A stretch of DNA of 54,732 nt from Chloroflexota bacterium (GTDB lineage Bacteria; Chloroflexota; Anaerolineae; Aggregatilineales; Phototrophicaceae): assembly GCA_026706395.1 (NCBI GenBank), contig JAPOYU010000025.1:3734-58465 (forward strand). The letters run 5' to 3'. Both the position numbers and the translations under genes were made by a program. Each line of letters starts with the position of its first letter. Within the stretch, counting starts at the first letter, position 1. The notes under the pieces were generated by a model. It did no database searches and had not been told where the DNA came from. It saw only the letters and a program-made list of their open reading frames with translations. Positions 7,824 through 16,371 of the stretch are shown here, piece after piece.

Positions 7824-9155
7824 TCAGGGCGTCGTCCCGTATTCGATATAGCTCGTGCCGTGCGTCTGATACAGCGGCGGATAAACCACGGCGGCGTCGA
7901 GCGCGTCTTGCCCTGGCTCGAAGTATTGCATGACGGCCACGATCGGGTCGGGCCACTGGTGCCACATATACGCGGGCGTACCCTCGGGCAGTTCAGGATT
8001 GTGGCTGCCATACTCGAAGTAGTAGCGCCCTTGCGAGAATTCGACATCAATCGTTTCCAGCGCCGCCACAATCGCATCGGGATCGGTGAAGGTATCGGCG
8101 CTGTCCATCGCATGCGCGATCAAGCGCACGCTGTCGTAGGGCTCCATCACAAAGCTTGGCGCGACGCCGCCAAAGGCTTCAGCATATCTCGCGTTCAGTT
8201 CGTTGGCCAAATCGCCAAACTGCACCGGCGTGATGCCGACGCGATCAAAGACGCAGTAATTGCCATCGGGGACATTATTCCAGAATTGCTCGGAATCGAC
8301 GGCGATATAACCGGCGATGCAGATGGTGTCTTCCGTGGGAGCGACCCCCAACTCCGCCATCTGCTGCACGAGGTTGAAGGAGGTTTCGCCCGTGACCAGC
8401 AGTCGAATGACATCGGGCGGTTCGGGCCGGGCAAGGATACGACCGAGTATAGGAACGAAGTCTTCGGTGCCCAGCTCCACATCGTACTGCTCGACGGTGA
8501 AACCGGCCGGCTCCAGGCGCGCTCTCAAGTCTGCGGCGGCCGGCCGGCCATAATCGGTATTCTCGGCGATCAAGACGGCATCGTCGAGGCCAAGCGAGAT
8601 CAGCCATTCGGCGATAATAGCCCCAACCATGGCATTGGCCGGCGAAATCCGGAATACATAATCGACGCCGTCGCCAATTCTCGGCGGCCGCCCTTCGAAG
8701 TCGATGATGCCGTTGGCGGTGATATTGTCGTTCCAGGGTCCGGCGAACAAGGTGGGGATCTGGTGCTCTTGCGTGATACTCATGACGGCCAGGGCGACGG
8801 CGCTGTGATAACCGCCGACGACCGCGTGGATGTTATCATCCAGTATCCAGCGCTCGGCAACCGCCTGACCTCGTTCTGAAATGCCTTCAGAGTCACCGGT
8901 GATAACTTCTATCCGGTGGTTGACGCCGGCGATATCGACGCCGCAGGCGGCATTGACATCCGCCTCCGCCTGTTGGTAAGACCAGTCGATGACGACCCCG
9001 GCCCCGGTCGCGCCGGGCGCAGAAAGGGGAGCGATGCCGCCAATCTTGATCGTCTCGTCAGCGAAATCGCAGTGGCCCTCGGCGTTTATCCAGCCAATGC
9101 TCAACAACAGCAGCAGCGTCACAGCTGCTATAACAAGAAAAAATCTGGTCGCCAT
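7824..9155 (-). CDS. Secreted type-1 substrate-binding protein (branched-chain amino-acid type)
   Basis: A 443-residue extracellular solute-binding protein of the Leu/Ile/Val-type periplasmic-binding fold. A signal peptide of about 25 residues (LLLLLSIGWINA) precedes the mature protein. IKIGGIAPLSAPGA is the usual first strand and loop, ERGQAVAERWILDDN and GGYHSAVALA line the ligand cleft, and ENTDYGRPAAADL marks the second lobe. Four cysteines are conserved in all three local paralogues (GHCDFAD, AACGVD, TICIAG, NYCVFD), suggesting two disulfides. No lipobox is visible. It is the last of three tandem paralogues; AGGAG precedes the ATG by 6 nt, and a promoter-like element sits in the gap to the previous gene. 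The ligand is unknown. Confidence 0.85.
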   Translation of the reverse strand: MATRFFLVIAAVTLLLLLSIGWINAEGHCDFADETIKIGGIAPLSAPGATGAGVVIDWSYQQAEADVNAACGVDIAGVNHRIEVITGDSEGISERGQAVAERWILDDNIHAVVGGYHSAVALAVMSITQEHQIPTLFAGPWNDNITANGIIDFEGRPPRIGDGVDYVFRISPANAMVGAIIAEWLISLGLDDAVLIAENTDYGRPAAADLRARLEPAGFTVEQYDVELGTEDFVPILGRILARPEPPDVIRLLVTGETSFNLVQQMAELGVAPTEDTICIAGYIAVDSEQFWNNVPDGNYCVFDRVGITPVQFGDLANELNARYAEAFGGVAPSFVMEPYDSVRLIAHAMDSADTFTDPDAIVAALETIDVEFSQGRYYFEYGSHNPELPEGTPAYMWHQWPDPIVAVMQYFEPGQDALDAAVVYPPLYQTHGTSYIEYGTTP

Positions 9156-9211
9156 AATGAACTCCTCATACTTGTCTAATCTTCACTTAGATATGAGTTT
9201 CTCTTTTCTTC

Positions 9212-9220
9212 AGTATATCA
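9212..9220 (-). promoter_or_regulatory. Extended -10 element ahead of the third substrate-binding-protein gene
   Basis: The minus strand reads TGATATACT (TGn followed by TATACT) about 55 nt upstream of the start at 9155, in the only sizeable gap of the three-gene cluster. No strong -35 hexamer is seen. This may allow separate expression of the last paralogue. Confidence 0.4.
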
Positions 9221-9300
9221 CAAATAGTGAGAGCGATTGATTCATGTCGCGTTGAAGCACCTATGCTAGCAGGATTTTGCGAATATAGCGTTGGACTTTG

Positions 9301-10620
9301 TTAGCTGCCCGGCTGGAAGTAAGCCGTGCCATGGGTTTGATAGGCTTCGGGATAGACGACGGCGGCATCAAGCGCGTCCTGTCCAAATTCAAAGTACTGC
9401 ATGACGGTGATGATGGGGTCGGGCCATTGATGCCACAAGAAAGCGGGCGCGCCGGGTGGCATATCGGGATTATGGCTACCATAATCGAAGTAATAGCGCC
9501 CCTGGGTCAATTCCGCATCCGATGTTTCCAGCGCGGCGACAATGGCGTCGGGGTCGGTGAAGCTGCCGGCCCGCTCCATCGAGTCCGCCAGCAGCAGCAC
9601 GCTGTCATAGGGCTCCATGGCGAAGCTGGGCGCGGTGTCGTCCCAGTAATCTTCGTATTTTCGGTTGAGCTCGGCGCCCAGCTCGCTGAAGAGGGAAGGG
9701 ATGACGCCGGTGCGATTGAAAGCGCAGTAATTGCCGTCTTCCACGCTGCTCCAAAATTGCGTCGACTGCTCGGCATCGTAGCCGGCGATGCAGATCGTGT
9801 CCTGGCTGGGCGCGATGCCCAGTTCCGCCATCTGCTGGTTGAGGTTGAGGGCGGTATCGCCGGTGATGATGATATGGACGGCGTCGGCTGGTTCGGGGCG
9901 CAATTCGATGCGGCTGAGTATGGGAACGAAATCTTCCGTGCCCAACTCGACGTTGTATTGCTCGACCCGGATGCCAGCCGCTTCCAGCCTGGCTTTTTCG
10001 TCAGCCGCGGCCGGCTGCCCGAAATCGGTGTTTTCCGCCAGGATGATCACATCGTCAACGCCCAGCGAGATGAGCCAATCGGCGATCACCGAGCCCACCA
10101 TCGTCCAGGATGGCGAGATGCGGAAGATATAATCCACCCCGTCATTGATGCGCGGCGGTCTGCCTTCGTATTCGATGATGCCATTGGCGGTGATGTTGTC
10201 GTTCCAGGGGCCTCCCCATACCGTCGGGATGTGGTTTTCCTGCAAGATGCTCATCGCCGCCAGGGCAACCGCGCTGTGAAAGCCGGCGACCGCGCCGTGA
10301 ATGCCCTCATCAAATATGAAGCGCTCAGCCACCGCCTGCCCGCGCTCGGAGATGCCTTCAGTATCCCCAGTGATGACCTCCAGCCGGTGATGCACGCCGT
10401 TGATGTTGATGCCGCATTCGGCGTTGATGTCGTCGGCAGCCTGCTGCACCGCCCAGTCAATGACGACGCCGGCAACGACCGCCCCGGGCGCGGACAGCGG
10501 CGCGAAGGCCCCAAACTTGATGACCTCGTCGGCGAAGGCGCAACCGGACTCCGCCTCTACCAAATTCCATGGCAGCAGCAAAAGCGCCGCCAGCAGCAAG
10601 ACTTCCGCGGACTTCTTCAC
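9301..10620 (-). CDS. Secreted type-1 substrate-binding protein, second paralogue
   Basis: Start placed at a GTG at 10620 because AAGGAGG lies directly upstream and the protein then opens with a normal signal peptide (VKKSAEVLLLAALLLLPWNLVEA). This gives 439 residues, like its paralogues. Motifs match them throughout: FGAFAPLSAPGAV, ERGQAVAERFIFDEG, FHSAVALAAM, ENTDFGQPAAAD, and a C-terminal MWHQWP-like segment (FLWHQWPDPI). The four conserved cysteines are present. The gene starts 10 nt after the previous stop, and its Shine-Dalgarno sequence overlaps that stop, so the pair is co-transcribed. Probable role: capture of an amino acid or other small polar solute outside the membrane. Confidence 0.87.
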   Translation of the reverse strand: MKKSAEVLLLAALLLLPWNLVEAESGCAFADEVIKFGAFAPLSAPGAVVAGVVIDWAVQQAADDINAECGININGVHHRLEVITGDTEGISERGQAVAERFIFDEGIHGAVAGFHSAVALAAMSILQENHIPTVWGGPWNDNITANGIIEYEGRPPRINDGVDYIFRISPSWTMVGSVIADWLISLGVDDVIILAENTDFGQPAAADEKARLEAAGIRVEQYNVELGTEDFVPILSRIELRPEPADAVHIIITGDTALNLNQQMAELGIAPSQDTICIAGYDAEQSTQFWSSVEDGNYCAFNRTGVIPSLFSELGAELNRKYEDYWDDTAPSFAMEPYDSVLLLADSMERAGSFTDPDAIVAALETSDAELTQGRYYFDYGSHNPDMPPGAPAFLWHQWPDPIITVMQYFEFGQDALDAAVVYPEAYQTHGTAYFQPGS

Positions 10621-10630
10621 GTCAGCCTCC

Positions 10631-11968
10631 TTAGTTGGAACCGCCGGGGTGGAAATAGGATCTGCCGTGAGTCTGATAGACCTCCGGATAGACCACTGCC
10701 GCCTCCAGGCCACTTTGACCATGCTCGAAGTATTGCATGACGGTCACGACCGGTACCGGCCATTGATGCCACATATAGGCGGGGACGTCCTCGGGCAATT
10801 CCGGATTGTGTCCCCCATAGGTGAAATAGTAATGGCCCTGCGACAGGTCAATGTCGATCTGTTCCAGGGCGGCGACGATGGCGGCGGGATCATCAATGCC
10901 GCCGGCCCGCTCGATCGCGTCAGCCATGAGCCAGACGCTGTCGTAGGCTTCCATGGCGAAGCTGACCAGGATATCGCCGAAGTCTTCCTGATAGCGGCGG
11001 TCGAGCTCCTCCGCCAGCTCGTTGTACAAGCTTGGGATCGTGCCGACGCGGTCGAAGGCGCAGAAGTTGCCATCGGGAACGGTGTTCCAGTATTGTTCCG
11101 ATTGGAAGGCGAGGTGATTGGTGACGCAGATGGTATCGGCGGTGGGGGCGATGCCCAGTTCGGCCATCTGCTGGGTGAGATTGTAGGAAGTTTCGCCGCT
11201 GACGAGGATGCGAATGGCGTCGGGAAGGGCCGGGCGCGCCCATAGGCGGCTGAGTATCGGCACGAAGTCTTCGGTGCCCAATTCGACTTCCAGTTGCTCG
11301 ACATGGACGCCGGCGCGTTCAAGGTGGGCGCGTTCCGCCGCGGCGGCCGGATGCCCGTAGTCGGTGTTTTCCAGGATAAGTACTACATCTTCGACGCCCT
11401 GATCGACCAGCCAGTCGGTGACGATCTTTCCGACGATGGAGCTGGGCGGCGAGGTGCGGAAGACGAAGTCGATGCCCTGGCTGAACCGGGGCGGTTCGCC
11501 TTCGTATTCGATGTAGCCGCTGGCGCTGATGTAATCATTGCGCGGATGGGCATAGATGGTCGGCACCTGGTATCGCTGCACCATGCCCATCGTCGCCAGA
11601 CCGACAGCGCTGTGATAGAAGCCGACGATGCCACCGACTTTGTCTTGCAGAATCAGGCGCTCGACCGCGACCTGTCCGAATTCGGAGATGCCTTCCGAGT
11701 CGGCGGTGATGACGCGGATACGATGGTTGACGCCGTCGATTTGGAGGCCGCAATCGGCGTTGATATCGGCGACGGCTTGCTGAAAGCCCCAATCCATGCC
11801 GATGCCGCCAGCTACCGAACCCGGCGCGGAGAGCGGCACGACGCCGCCGATGAGGATGGGCTGGTCGGCGAAGTCGCAGTGACCGTCTGCATGCGCGACG
11901 CTTACAGGCAGCGAGACGAGAAATAGCAGATTAATCATTAGTCTCAAGTTCTTGAAGATCAAGTTCAT
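10631..11968 (-). CDS. Secreted type-1 substrate-binding protein, first paralogue
   Basis: First gene of the trio in reading order. The start is placed at the ATG at 11968 (MNLIFKNLRLMINLL), since an upstream TTG would give an unlikely N-terminus. A signal peptide ends near SVAHA. The mature part has ILIGGVVPLSAPGSV, GIVGFYHSAVGLATM and ENTDYGHPAAAAE, and ends in an MWHQWPVPVVTVMQYF segment very like the other two. Length is 445 residues. A TATGAT sequence lies about 45 nt upstream. No permease or ATP-binding gene is adjacent, so partner components must be elsewhere or the proteins serve another purpose such as ligand sensing. Confidence 0.85.
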   Translation of the reverse strand: MNLIFKNLRLMINLLFLVSLPVSVAHADGHCDFADQPILIGGVVPLSAPGSVAGGIGMDWGFQQAVADINADCGLQIDGVNHRIRVITADSEGISEFGQVAVERLILQDKVGGIVGFYHSAVGLATMGMVQRYQVPTIYAHPRNDYISASGYIEYEGEPPRFSQGIDFVFRTSPPSSIVGKIVTDWLVDQGVEDVVLILENTDYGHPAAAAERAHLERAGVHVEQLEVELGTEDFVPILSRLWARPALPDAIRILVSGETSYNLTQQMAELGIAPTADTICVTNHLAFQSEQYWNTVPDGNFCAFDRVGTIPSLYNELAEELDRRYQEDFGDILVSFAMEAYDSVWLMADAIERAGGIDDPAAIVAALEQIDIDLSQGHYYFTYGGHNPELPEDVPAYMWHQWPVPVVTVMQYFEHGQSGLEAAVVYPEVYQTHGRSYFHPGGSN

Positions 11969-12095
11969 GCCATCCCATCCCAACGCAAATTTCAGCCGCA
12001 AATCTGACCATCATACAATGTAAAACTTAGCACAGACTTTCGACGTGTTACAGCATAGATTCGTCGGCGCTAGAGGGGTAATGCCCGATCAACAA

Positions 12096-12758
12096 TTATT
12101 CCTGGTCGTGGCCATTTAGCGGTTTGAGATCTGCGTCCGTTCTGTTTGATTCCCTTAGAAGATCTCCGCGATCAACGCCGGCCATGGTCTGCGACTTCCT
12201 GCGGGGCCGTTCCTCGCCCCCTTCGTCGGCATGCCAAAGGTTTTGCTTGTCCCAAGAGCGGAGCGGGGTCATGATTCGATTGAACAACTGTGACCCAAAT
12301 AGCAAAAGCATATTATTTGCGGGTTTTGCTAGTTTACATAAAGACGCGATGAGGCCGGCGCTCGTAGCACCATTATTCAACTTTTGTTTTCTCCGGGCGC
12401 TTTGCGATGTATTCAATGTGACACGCAACTCCTGCGGCGCATAAGTCGGATCAAGATACCAGGCAATCCGATACAGGCATTCGAAAATGAAGGCAAGAAT
12501 CCAGGCGGCAGCAAACATGAACAATCCGCTTTTCGCCATCACCTCAACAAGTTCCATATCTAGGAACAGGACCGCCGCCGCGCCAGTGAGCGTCATCAAG
12601 AAACCGCAGATTGTGGAAACGAAGCCGAAAAGCCAAGCCGACCATCTGCCGCGCATCCTAAATCTGCCCATGCTGACCATTTTGCTTCGGAGTGCCCGAA
12701 GACCCCATAACAAGATAGCTAATCCGGCAAAGGTCGATCCAAAGGCCAATTCGATCAT
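12096..12758 (-). CDS. Hypothetical membrane protein
   Basis: I do not recognise a family. From the ATG at 12758 (MIELAFGSTFAGLAILLWGL) the product has about 220 residues. There are three hydrophobic segments in the first 90 residues (LAFGSTFAGLAILLWGL, AWLFGFVSTICGFLMTL, LFMFAAAWILAFIFE), then a polar, basic region and a weak hydrophobic patch near NNMLLLFGSQLF. The last 60 residues are charged (EGGEERPRRKSQ). The N-terminal half probably spans the membrane with the tail in the cytoplasm. A longer TTG start at 12812 is possible. It stands upstream of the substrate-binding-protein genes on the same strand, but a gap of over 120 nt separates them. Confidence 0.6.
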   Translation of the reverse strand: MIELAFGSTFAGLAILLWGLRALRSKMVSMGRFRMRGRWSAWLFGFVSTICGFLMTLTGAAAVLFLDMELVEVMAKSGLFMFAAAWILAFIFECLYRIAWYLDPTYAPQELRVTLNTSQSARRKQKLNNGATSAGLIASLCKLAKPANNMLLLFGSQLFNRIMTPLRSWDKQNLWHADEGGEERPRRKSQTMAGVDRGDLLRESNRTDADLKPLNGHDQE

Positions 12759-13122
12759 GGCAAATGAGCGCTTTCCAGGTGTTACGCCGACAGCACTTTG
12801 CGGGCAGAGCAATCACAGCAGAATCAATGTCGGGGTCACAAAGTTTGCATGATGTCAGACATGTCCAAACAACATTGTGACGACCCCTTTATTGCCTCAT
12901 TTCAAGCCCTTGCAACATGATTTTTTATGTCACTGCGATTGCTCATGCCTGCGGATGTTACAGGTTGTATATCAAGAGAATCTGGATATACATGCAACTC
13001 TGTTTACGTTAACCGCGTCGCTCAAGCGACGAGACGGCAACCAGTTTTGCGTGAGCGGGGCAGACCCTTTCGCTGTCGCCGAGCGGCTCTTAGCGGACGA
13101 GTCTGAATTCACTATATATTCC
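12759..13122. other. Intergenic region, 364 bp, no confident gene
   Basis: It contains an AT-richer stretch and a perfect inverted repeat at 13016-13031 (CGTCGCT, CA, AGCGACG) with no T-tract. A plus-strand frame across 13000-13105 reads like ordinary protein (KRRDGNQFCVSGADPFAVA) but has no credible start or ribosome-binding site and stops after the neighbouring gene begins, so it may be a relic. I see nothing else. Confidence 0.4.
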
Positions 13123-13488
13123 TCAAAAAACCCCATTTTCATTCGGTGAATCTTTTGGGACTTCTTGAGCCGATTCCCACTCCTCGATGATTTTTTCGTC
13201 CTTAAATCGAAAAATGTGAATGAGAGCAAATACATTCTCGGGGTCGAGCGTAATCTTGCTGTGGACAGCAACCAAATCACGATCTTCGAGGGTGCGCAGG
13301 ATCTCGCATTGTTTATTAGGAAACTGCTGTGCATTTTCCTCCATTCCTTTAAGGATTGCCTCGCGGTCCCCCTTGAAGTAGGCGTTGTGATGAATAAAGT
13401 CAGGGTGAATATATTTTTCGTAGGCCTCACGCACCGCACCTGACGAAGCCGTTTGAAGAAATGTTATTGCGATGTCCTTTTTGAGCAT
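13123..13488 (-). CDS. SnoaL/NTF2-like family protein
   Basis: A 121-residue protein from the ATG at 13488 (MLKKDIAITFLQ). The pattern is that of the SnoaL-like branch of the NTF2 fold: a helical opener, YIHPDFIHHNAYFKGDREAIL (the HHN-containing loop typical of polyketide-cyclase-like or stress-response members), then strands ending in ALIHIFRFKDEKIIEEWES. Members of this branch are often annotated as ester cyclases or predicted SnoaL-like aldol condensation enzymes; many have no known substrate. A longer upstream start (13578) would run into the divergent promoter region and is less likely. It is divergently transcribed from thpR. Confidence 0.8.
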   Translation of the reverse strand: MLKKDIAITFLQTASSGAVREAYEKYIHPDFIHHNAYFKGDREAILKGMEENAQQFPNKQCEILRTLEDRDLVAVHSKITLDPENVFALIHIFRFKDEKIIEEWESAQEVPKDSPNENGVF

Positions 13489-13516
13489 ATTAGTTTTGTT
13501 TCCTAGCTCGCTTGGC

Positions 13517-13547
13517 TTGTTATTGTAATGGAAGTTAGAAGTATAAT
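13517..13547 (+). promoter_or_regulatory. Candidate promoter for thpR (TTGTTA-N19-TATAAT)
   Basis: A perfect TATAAT at 13542-13547 is preceded by TTGTTA with a 19-nt spacer. It reads toward the start at 13581. The spacer is slightly long, so the -35 assignment is tentative. Confidence 0.45.
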
Positions 13548-13580
13548 CACATATTGGAACGCTGTAAATCAGGATCATAC

Positions 13581-14135
13581 ATGCCCCGCCTATTCGTCGC
13601 TATCGACCTGCCAGATACGACAAAGGACCGTGTGCTCAGCCTGCGCGAGGATGACTTGCCTCCCGGTCGCTGGACGAGGCGCGAGGCCCTGCACCTGACG
13701 CTGCACTTCATCGGCGATGTGCCGGAGGCGGTGGCGCGGGCCTATCAGCGGGCACTGGCGGGGGTGGATGCCCCGGCCTTTGAGTTGCGCATCGCGGGCG
13801 TCGGACAATTTCCGATTGAAGCGCGGCCCCGCGTGATTTGGGCGGGCTTGGAGAATACGCCGGCTTTGCGCGCCTTGTACGAAGCGGCAGGCAATGCCTT
13901 GGAGAGCGAGGGCTTTCGCCGAGAGCGGCGGCGCTTCCACCCGCATATCACGCTGATGCGCTTCAAGAAACCGCTGCGTCGAGGACTCGCGAGCAAGTGG
14001 CTTGAGGCGCATATGGACTTCTACACCGAGCCGTTTCGGGTTGAGCAGTTTGTACTGTACGAGAGCGACCTTCAGCCGAGCGGCGCGGTTTATACAAAGC
14101 GCGGGGTCTACGATCTTTCGGCCGAATCCGACTAG
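13581..14135 (+). CDS. thpR: RNA 2',3'-cyclic phosphodiesterase (2H family)
   Basis: The 184-residue protein opens 2',3'-cyclic phosphates on RNA ends; bacterial members were first called 2'-5' RNA ligases (LigT). Both catalytic histidine motifs are present: HLTLHFIGD at about residues 42-50 and HPHITLMRF at about residues 120-128. The N-terminus MPRLFVAIDLPD is standard for the family. The ATG at 13581 is preceded by AGGAT. The last two residues before the stop are polar and the gene ends one nt before the end of the convergent transporter gene. Cytosolic. Confidence 0.93.
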   Translation: MPRLFVAIDLPDTTKDRVLSLREDDLPPGRWTRREALHLTLHFIGDVPEAVARAYQRALAGVDAPAFELRIAGVGQFPIEARPRVIWAGLENTPALRALYEAAGNALESEGFRRERRRFHPHITLMRFKKPLRRGLASKWLEAHMDFYTEPFRVEQFVLYESDLQPSGAVYTKRGVYDLSAESD

Positions 14136-14136
14136 C

Positions 14137-15324
14137 TTACGGCGATGTCTGCGCGGGTGGCAGCCTGTGCACCCTGAGCAGCAGTCCCGCCAGCAGGATG
14201 ACGGCGCCCATAACGACAAAAGTCACTTCGAGCGATTTTTCGGCGAGTGCAGCGTAGATGGGCAAACCCAGCGCAAGAAACAAGCTGGTGAACATGCTGA
14301 TCAGCGACAGTACAGTCGCGCGATTCTTGCTCTCGATGAGCGCGTTCTGGTAGGCGGAGAAGAGCGGCGCCTTCATATCATTGACGCCGTAAATCAGGAT
14401 CACGACCAGCAGGGAGGCGAAGGGGCCGACAATCGCCGCGAATAACCAGTACAGCGCGCCGGGCAGCAGAATCAGTACCGCGATTGCCCGCGCCTGCCCC
14501 AACCATTCTTCGAACTTGTAGGCAGAACGCTGCGTCACGGCGGCGAGAAGGCTGCCCAGAGAAAGCGCCACGCCGACGGCGAAGGGTGATACATCGTTCT
14601 GCACGAGGTATGGCGGGCCGAGGGTGGTGACGATGGCGCCGGTGAAGGGAGCGGTGAAGACGACCAGCATTGCCAGCTGGCGTAGACGCTTGTGATGACG
14701 CAGCAGGGAGACACCATCACGGAACAATTCCACGCTGCCGGGTTTTTTCTCGGACGTGTGGAGGTCTGGCTCGCGCAGGGTCAAGCAGACGATGACGCCT
14801 ATGAGCAAGGCGGCTACGGTCAAGGCGATGGCGGGGATGAAATCCTCCGTACGAGCCTCGCCGATGATGAGACCGCCGATGATGGGCGCGACGACGAAGG
14901 CGATCTGGGCGTAGAAACCGAGCCGACCCATCGCTCGTTTCATGGCATCTTCGCGCCCTTTCTCGGGCAGGCTGTCATAGACCAGCGCTTCTATTGCGCC
15001 GGAAGCGAAAGCGAAGCCAGTGCCCGTCAGCAAGGCGATAATCACGTACCATTCGAAAGTTCGGGCGAAGATGAAGATGAACTCGGCGCACATCAGCAGA
15101 AAGGTGGAGCAGAAGATGGACCACTTTCTGCCAACGCGATCGGCCAGGATGCCGGTGGGCACTTCCATCAGGAAGATCGTGCCGATGACGATGGACTCGA
15201 TCAGGCTGATTTGCACCAGCGTCAAGCCGCGGGCCAGCAGCAGCAGGGCGTAGGCGTGGATGTAAAGATGGAAGCGCTGGCAGAAGTTAATGAATATGAC
15301 TTTGTTGATATTGGCGGAGTACAT
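14137..15324 (-). CDS. Major facilitator superfamily transporter
   Basis: A 395-residue polytopic inner-membrane protein with about 12 hydrophobic segments. The MFS signature between helices 2 and 3 is clear in MEVPTGILADRVGRKWS near residues 53-69, and a charged central loop (LREPDLHTSEKKPGS) splits the two six-helix halves. The substrate is unknown; the arrangement is like drug or sugar efflux members. GAGGGT lies upstream of the ATG. It is monocistronic and ends one nt from the thpR stop (tail to tail). Confidence 0.9.
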   Translation of the reverse strand: MYSANINKVIFINFCQRFHLYIHAYALLLLARGLTLVQISLIESIVIGTIFLMEVPTGILADRVGRKWSIFCSTFLLMCAEFIFIFARTFEWYVIIALLTGTGFAFASGAIEALVYDSLPEKGREDAMKRAMGRLGFYAQIAFVVAPIIGGLIIGEARTEDFIPAIALTVAALLIGVIVCLTLREPDLHTSEKKPGSVELFRDGVSLLRHHKRLRQLAMLVVFTAPFTGAIVTTLGPPYLVQNDVSPFAVGVALSLGSLLAAVTQRSAYKFEEWLGQARAIAVLILLPGALYWLFAAIVGPFASLLVVILIYGVNDMKAPLFSAYQNALIESKNRATVLSLISMFTSLFLALGLPIYAALAEKSLEVTFVVMGAVILLAGLLLRVHRLPPAQTSP

Positions 15325-15532
15325 GCGAGATACCCTCAGAGGACAACACCGAATTGGGACGGCTGCGCAGCGGTGCGGACTAGGCCGTATCGCCAGCGCT
15401 GAAACGACGATTAGGAAGTAAACAGACGCTACTTCACGGTATTGAGGGTACCAGCCATCGGGGGACTCATTTACTAAACCGGTGGACGACGCAGGGAATT
15501 GTATCAGATAAACATCCGATTACCACTCAGCT

Positions 15533-15562
15533 TTGGGAAACCAAGCGCCAGGCGGCTATAAT
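15533..15562 (+). promoter_or_regulatory. Candidate promoter (TTGGGA-N18-TATAAT)
   Basis: A perfect TATAAT at 15557-15562 with TTGGGA 18 nt upstream, placed 38 nt before the aldolase start. Confidence 0.5.
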
Positions 15563-15599
15563 CGGCGGCGGATTCATGTGTAGGGAGAAAGAGCGTAAT

Positions 15600-16370
15600 A
15601 TGCGAGAGAATCGCGTGCGGAAACTATGGGCGGAAGGGGTGCCCGTCATCAACGGCTGGCTGCATAGCCCCAGCACCTGGTCGGCTGAGGTCATGGCGCA
15701 TTCGGGCTGGGACAGCCTGGTTGTCGATATGCAGCATGGCATGATGGGCATGGAGACAGCGATACAGATGCTGCAAGCCATCTCCACAACGGAGACCGTG
15801 CCGATGGTGCGGGTGAACTGGAATACGCCGGGCGATACCATGCGCCTGCTGGACGCGGGGGCCTATGGCGTGATCTGCCCGATGGTAGAGACGCGGGAGG
15901 AATGCGAGGCATTCGTCGGCGCCTGCCGATTTCCGCCGCTGGGCTACCGCAGCTTGGGACCGACGCGCGCGCGGGTTTACGCCGGCGAAGATTATGCCGT
16001 GCACGCCAACGAGACGGTCATCACCTTCGCTATGATCGAGACGCAGGCCGGTTTCGACAATCGCGATGAGATCATGAGCGTGGCGGGGCTTGACGCCGTC
16101 TTCGTTGGCATTGGGGATTTGCGTTTGAGCATGACGGGCAAAGCCGGTTTGGTAGCGGATGACGCGACGGTGGACGCGGCGCTCGATACGATTTTGGAAT
16201 CGGCGCGGAAGCACGGCATTAAGGCCGGGCTGTTCTCGGCGGGCGCGGAACACGCGATCGAGATGATCAAGCGCGGTTATGAGTTCGTCGCCGTGATGAA
16301 CGATGTATCGCTGATGGCCAGCGCGGCGGAAAAGATCGTAGGGCGGGTGCGACGGGAAGCAGCCCAATAA
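15600..16370 (+). CDS. HpcH/HpaI family aldolase
   Basis: This class II metal-dependent aldolase (about 256 residues) splits or joins pyruvate and an aldehyde, as in 2,4-dihydroxyhept-2-enedioate aldolase or the rhamnonate-pathway YfaU/GarL group. Family features: NGWLHSPSTWSAEVMAHSG at the start of the barrel, VVDMQHGMMG with the catalytic histidine, MVRVNWN with the carboxylate-binding arginine, and metal ligands in MIETQAGFDN and GIGDLRLSMTG. The start at 15600 gives the usual MRENRVRKLWAEG opening; another ATG at 15576 adds eight residues. It is convergent with the phosphofructokinase gene, with stops one nt apart. Confidence 0.9.
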   Translation: MRENRVRKLWAEGVPVINGWLHSPSTWSAEVMAHSGWDSLVVDMQHGMMGMETAIQMLQAISTTETVPMVRVNWNTPGDTMRLLDAGAYGVICPMVETREECEAFVGACRFPPLGYRSLGPTRARVYAGEDYAVHANETVITFAMIETQAGFDNRDEIMSVAGLDAVFVGIGDLRLSMTGKAGLVADDATVDAALDTILESARKHGIKAGLFSAGAEHAIEMIKRGYEFVAVMNDVSLMASAAEKIVGRVRREAAQ

Positions 16371-16371
16371 G

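Noticed and set aside
7860..8879. Long plus-strand open frame antisense to a solute-binding protein
   Set aside because: Shadow of the real gene; no ribosome-binding site and no recognisable domain.
9298..10740. 480-residue plus-strand open frame antisense to the second solute-binding protein
   Set aside because: Spans a signal peptide and motifs of the minus-strand gene; its own composition is that of a reverse complement of coding sequence.
13016..13031. Inverted repeat CGTCGCT/AGCGACG as a terminator
   Set aside because: No T-tract on either strand and not placed after a gene end.
12877..13149. 90-residue plus-strand frame with a protein-like stretch
   Set aside because: No credible start, overlaps the SnoaL-like gene end, no family match; at most a relic.
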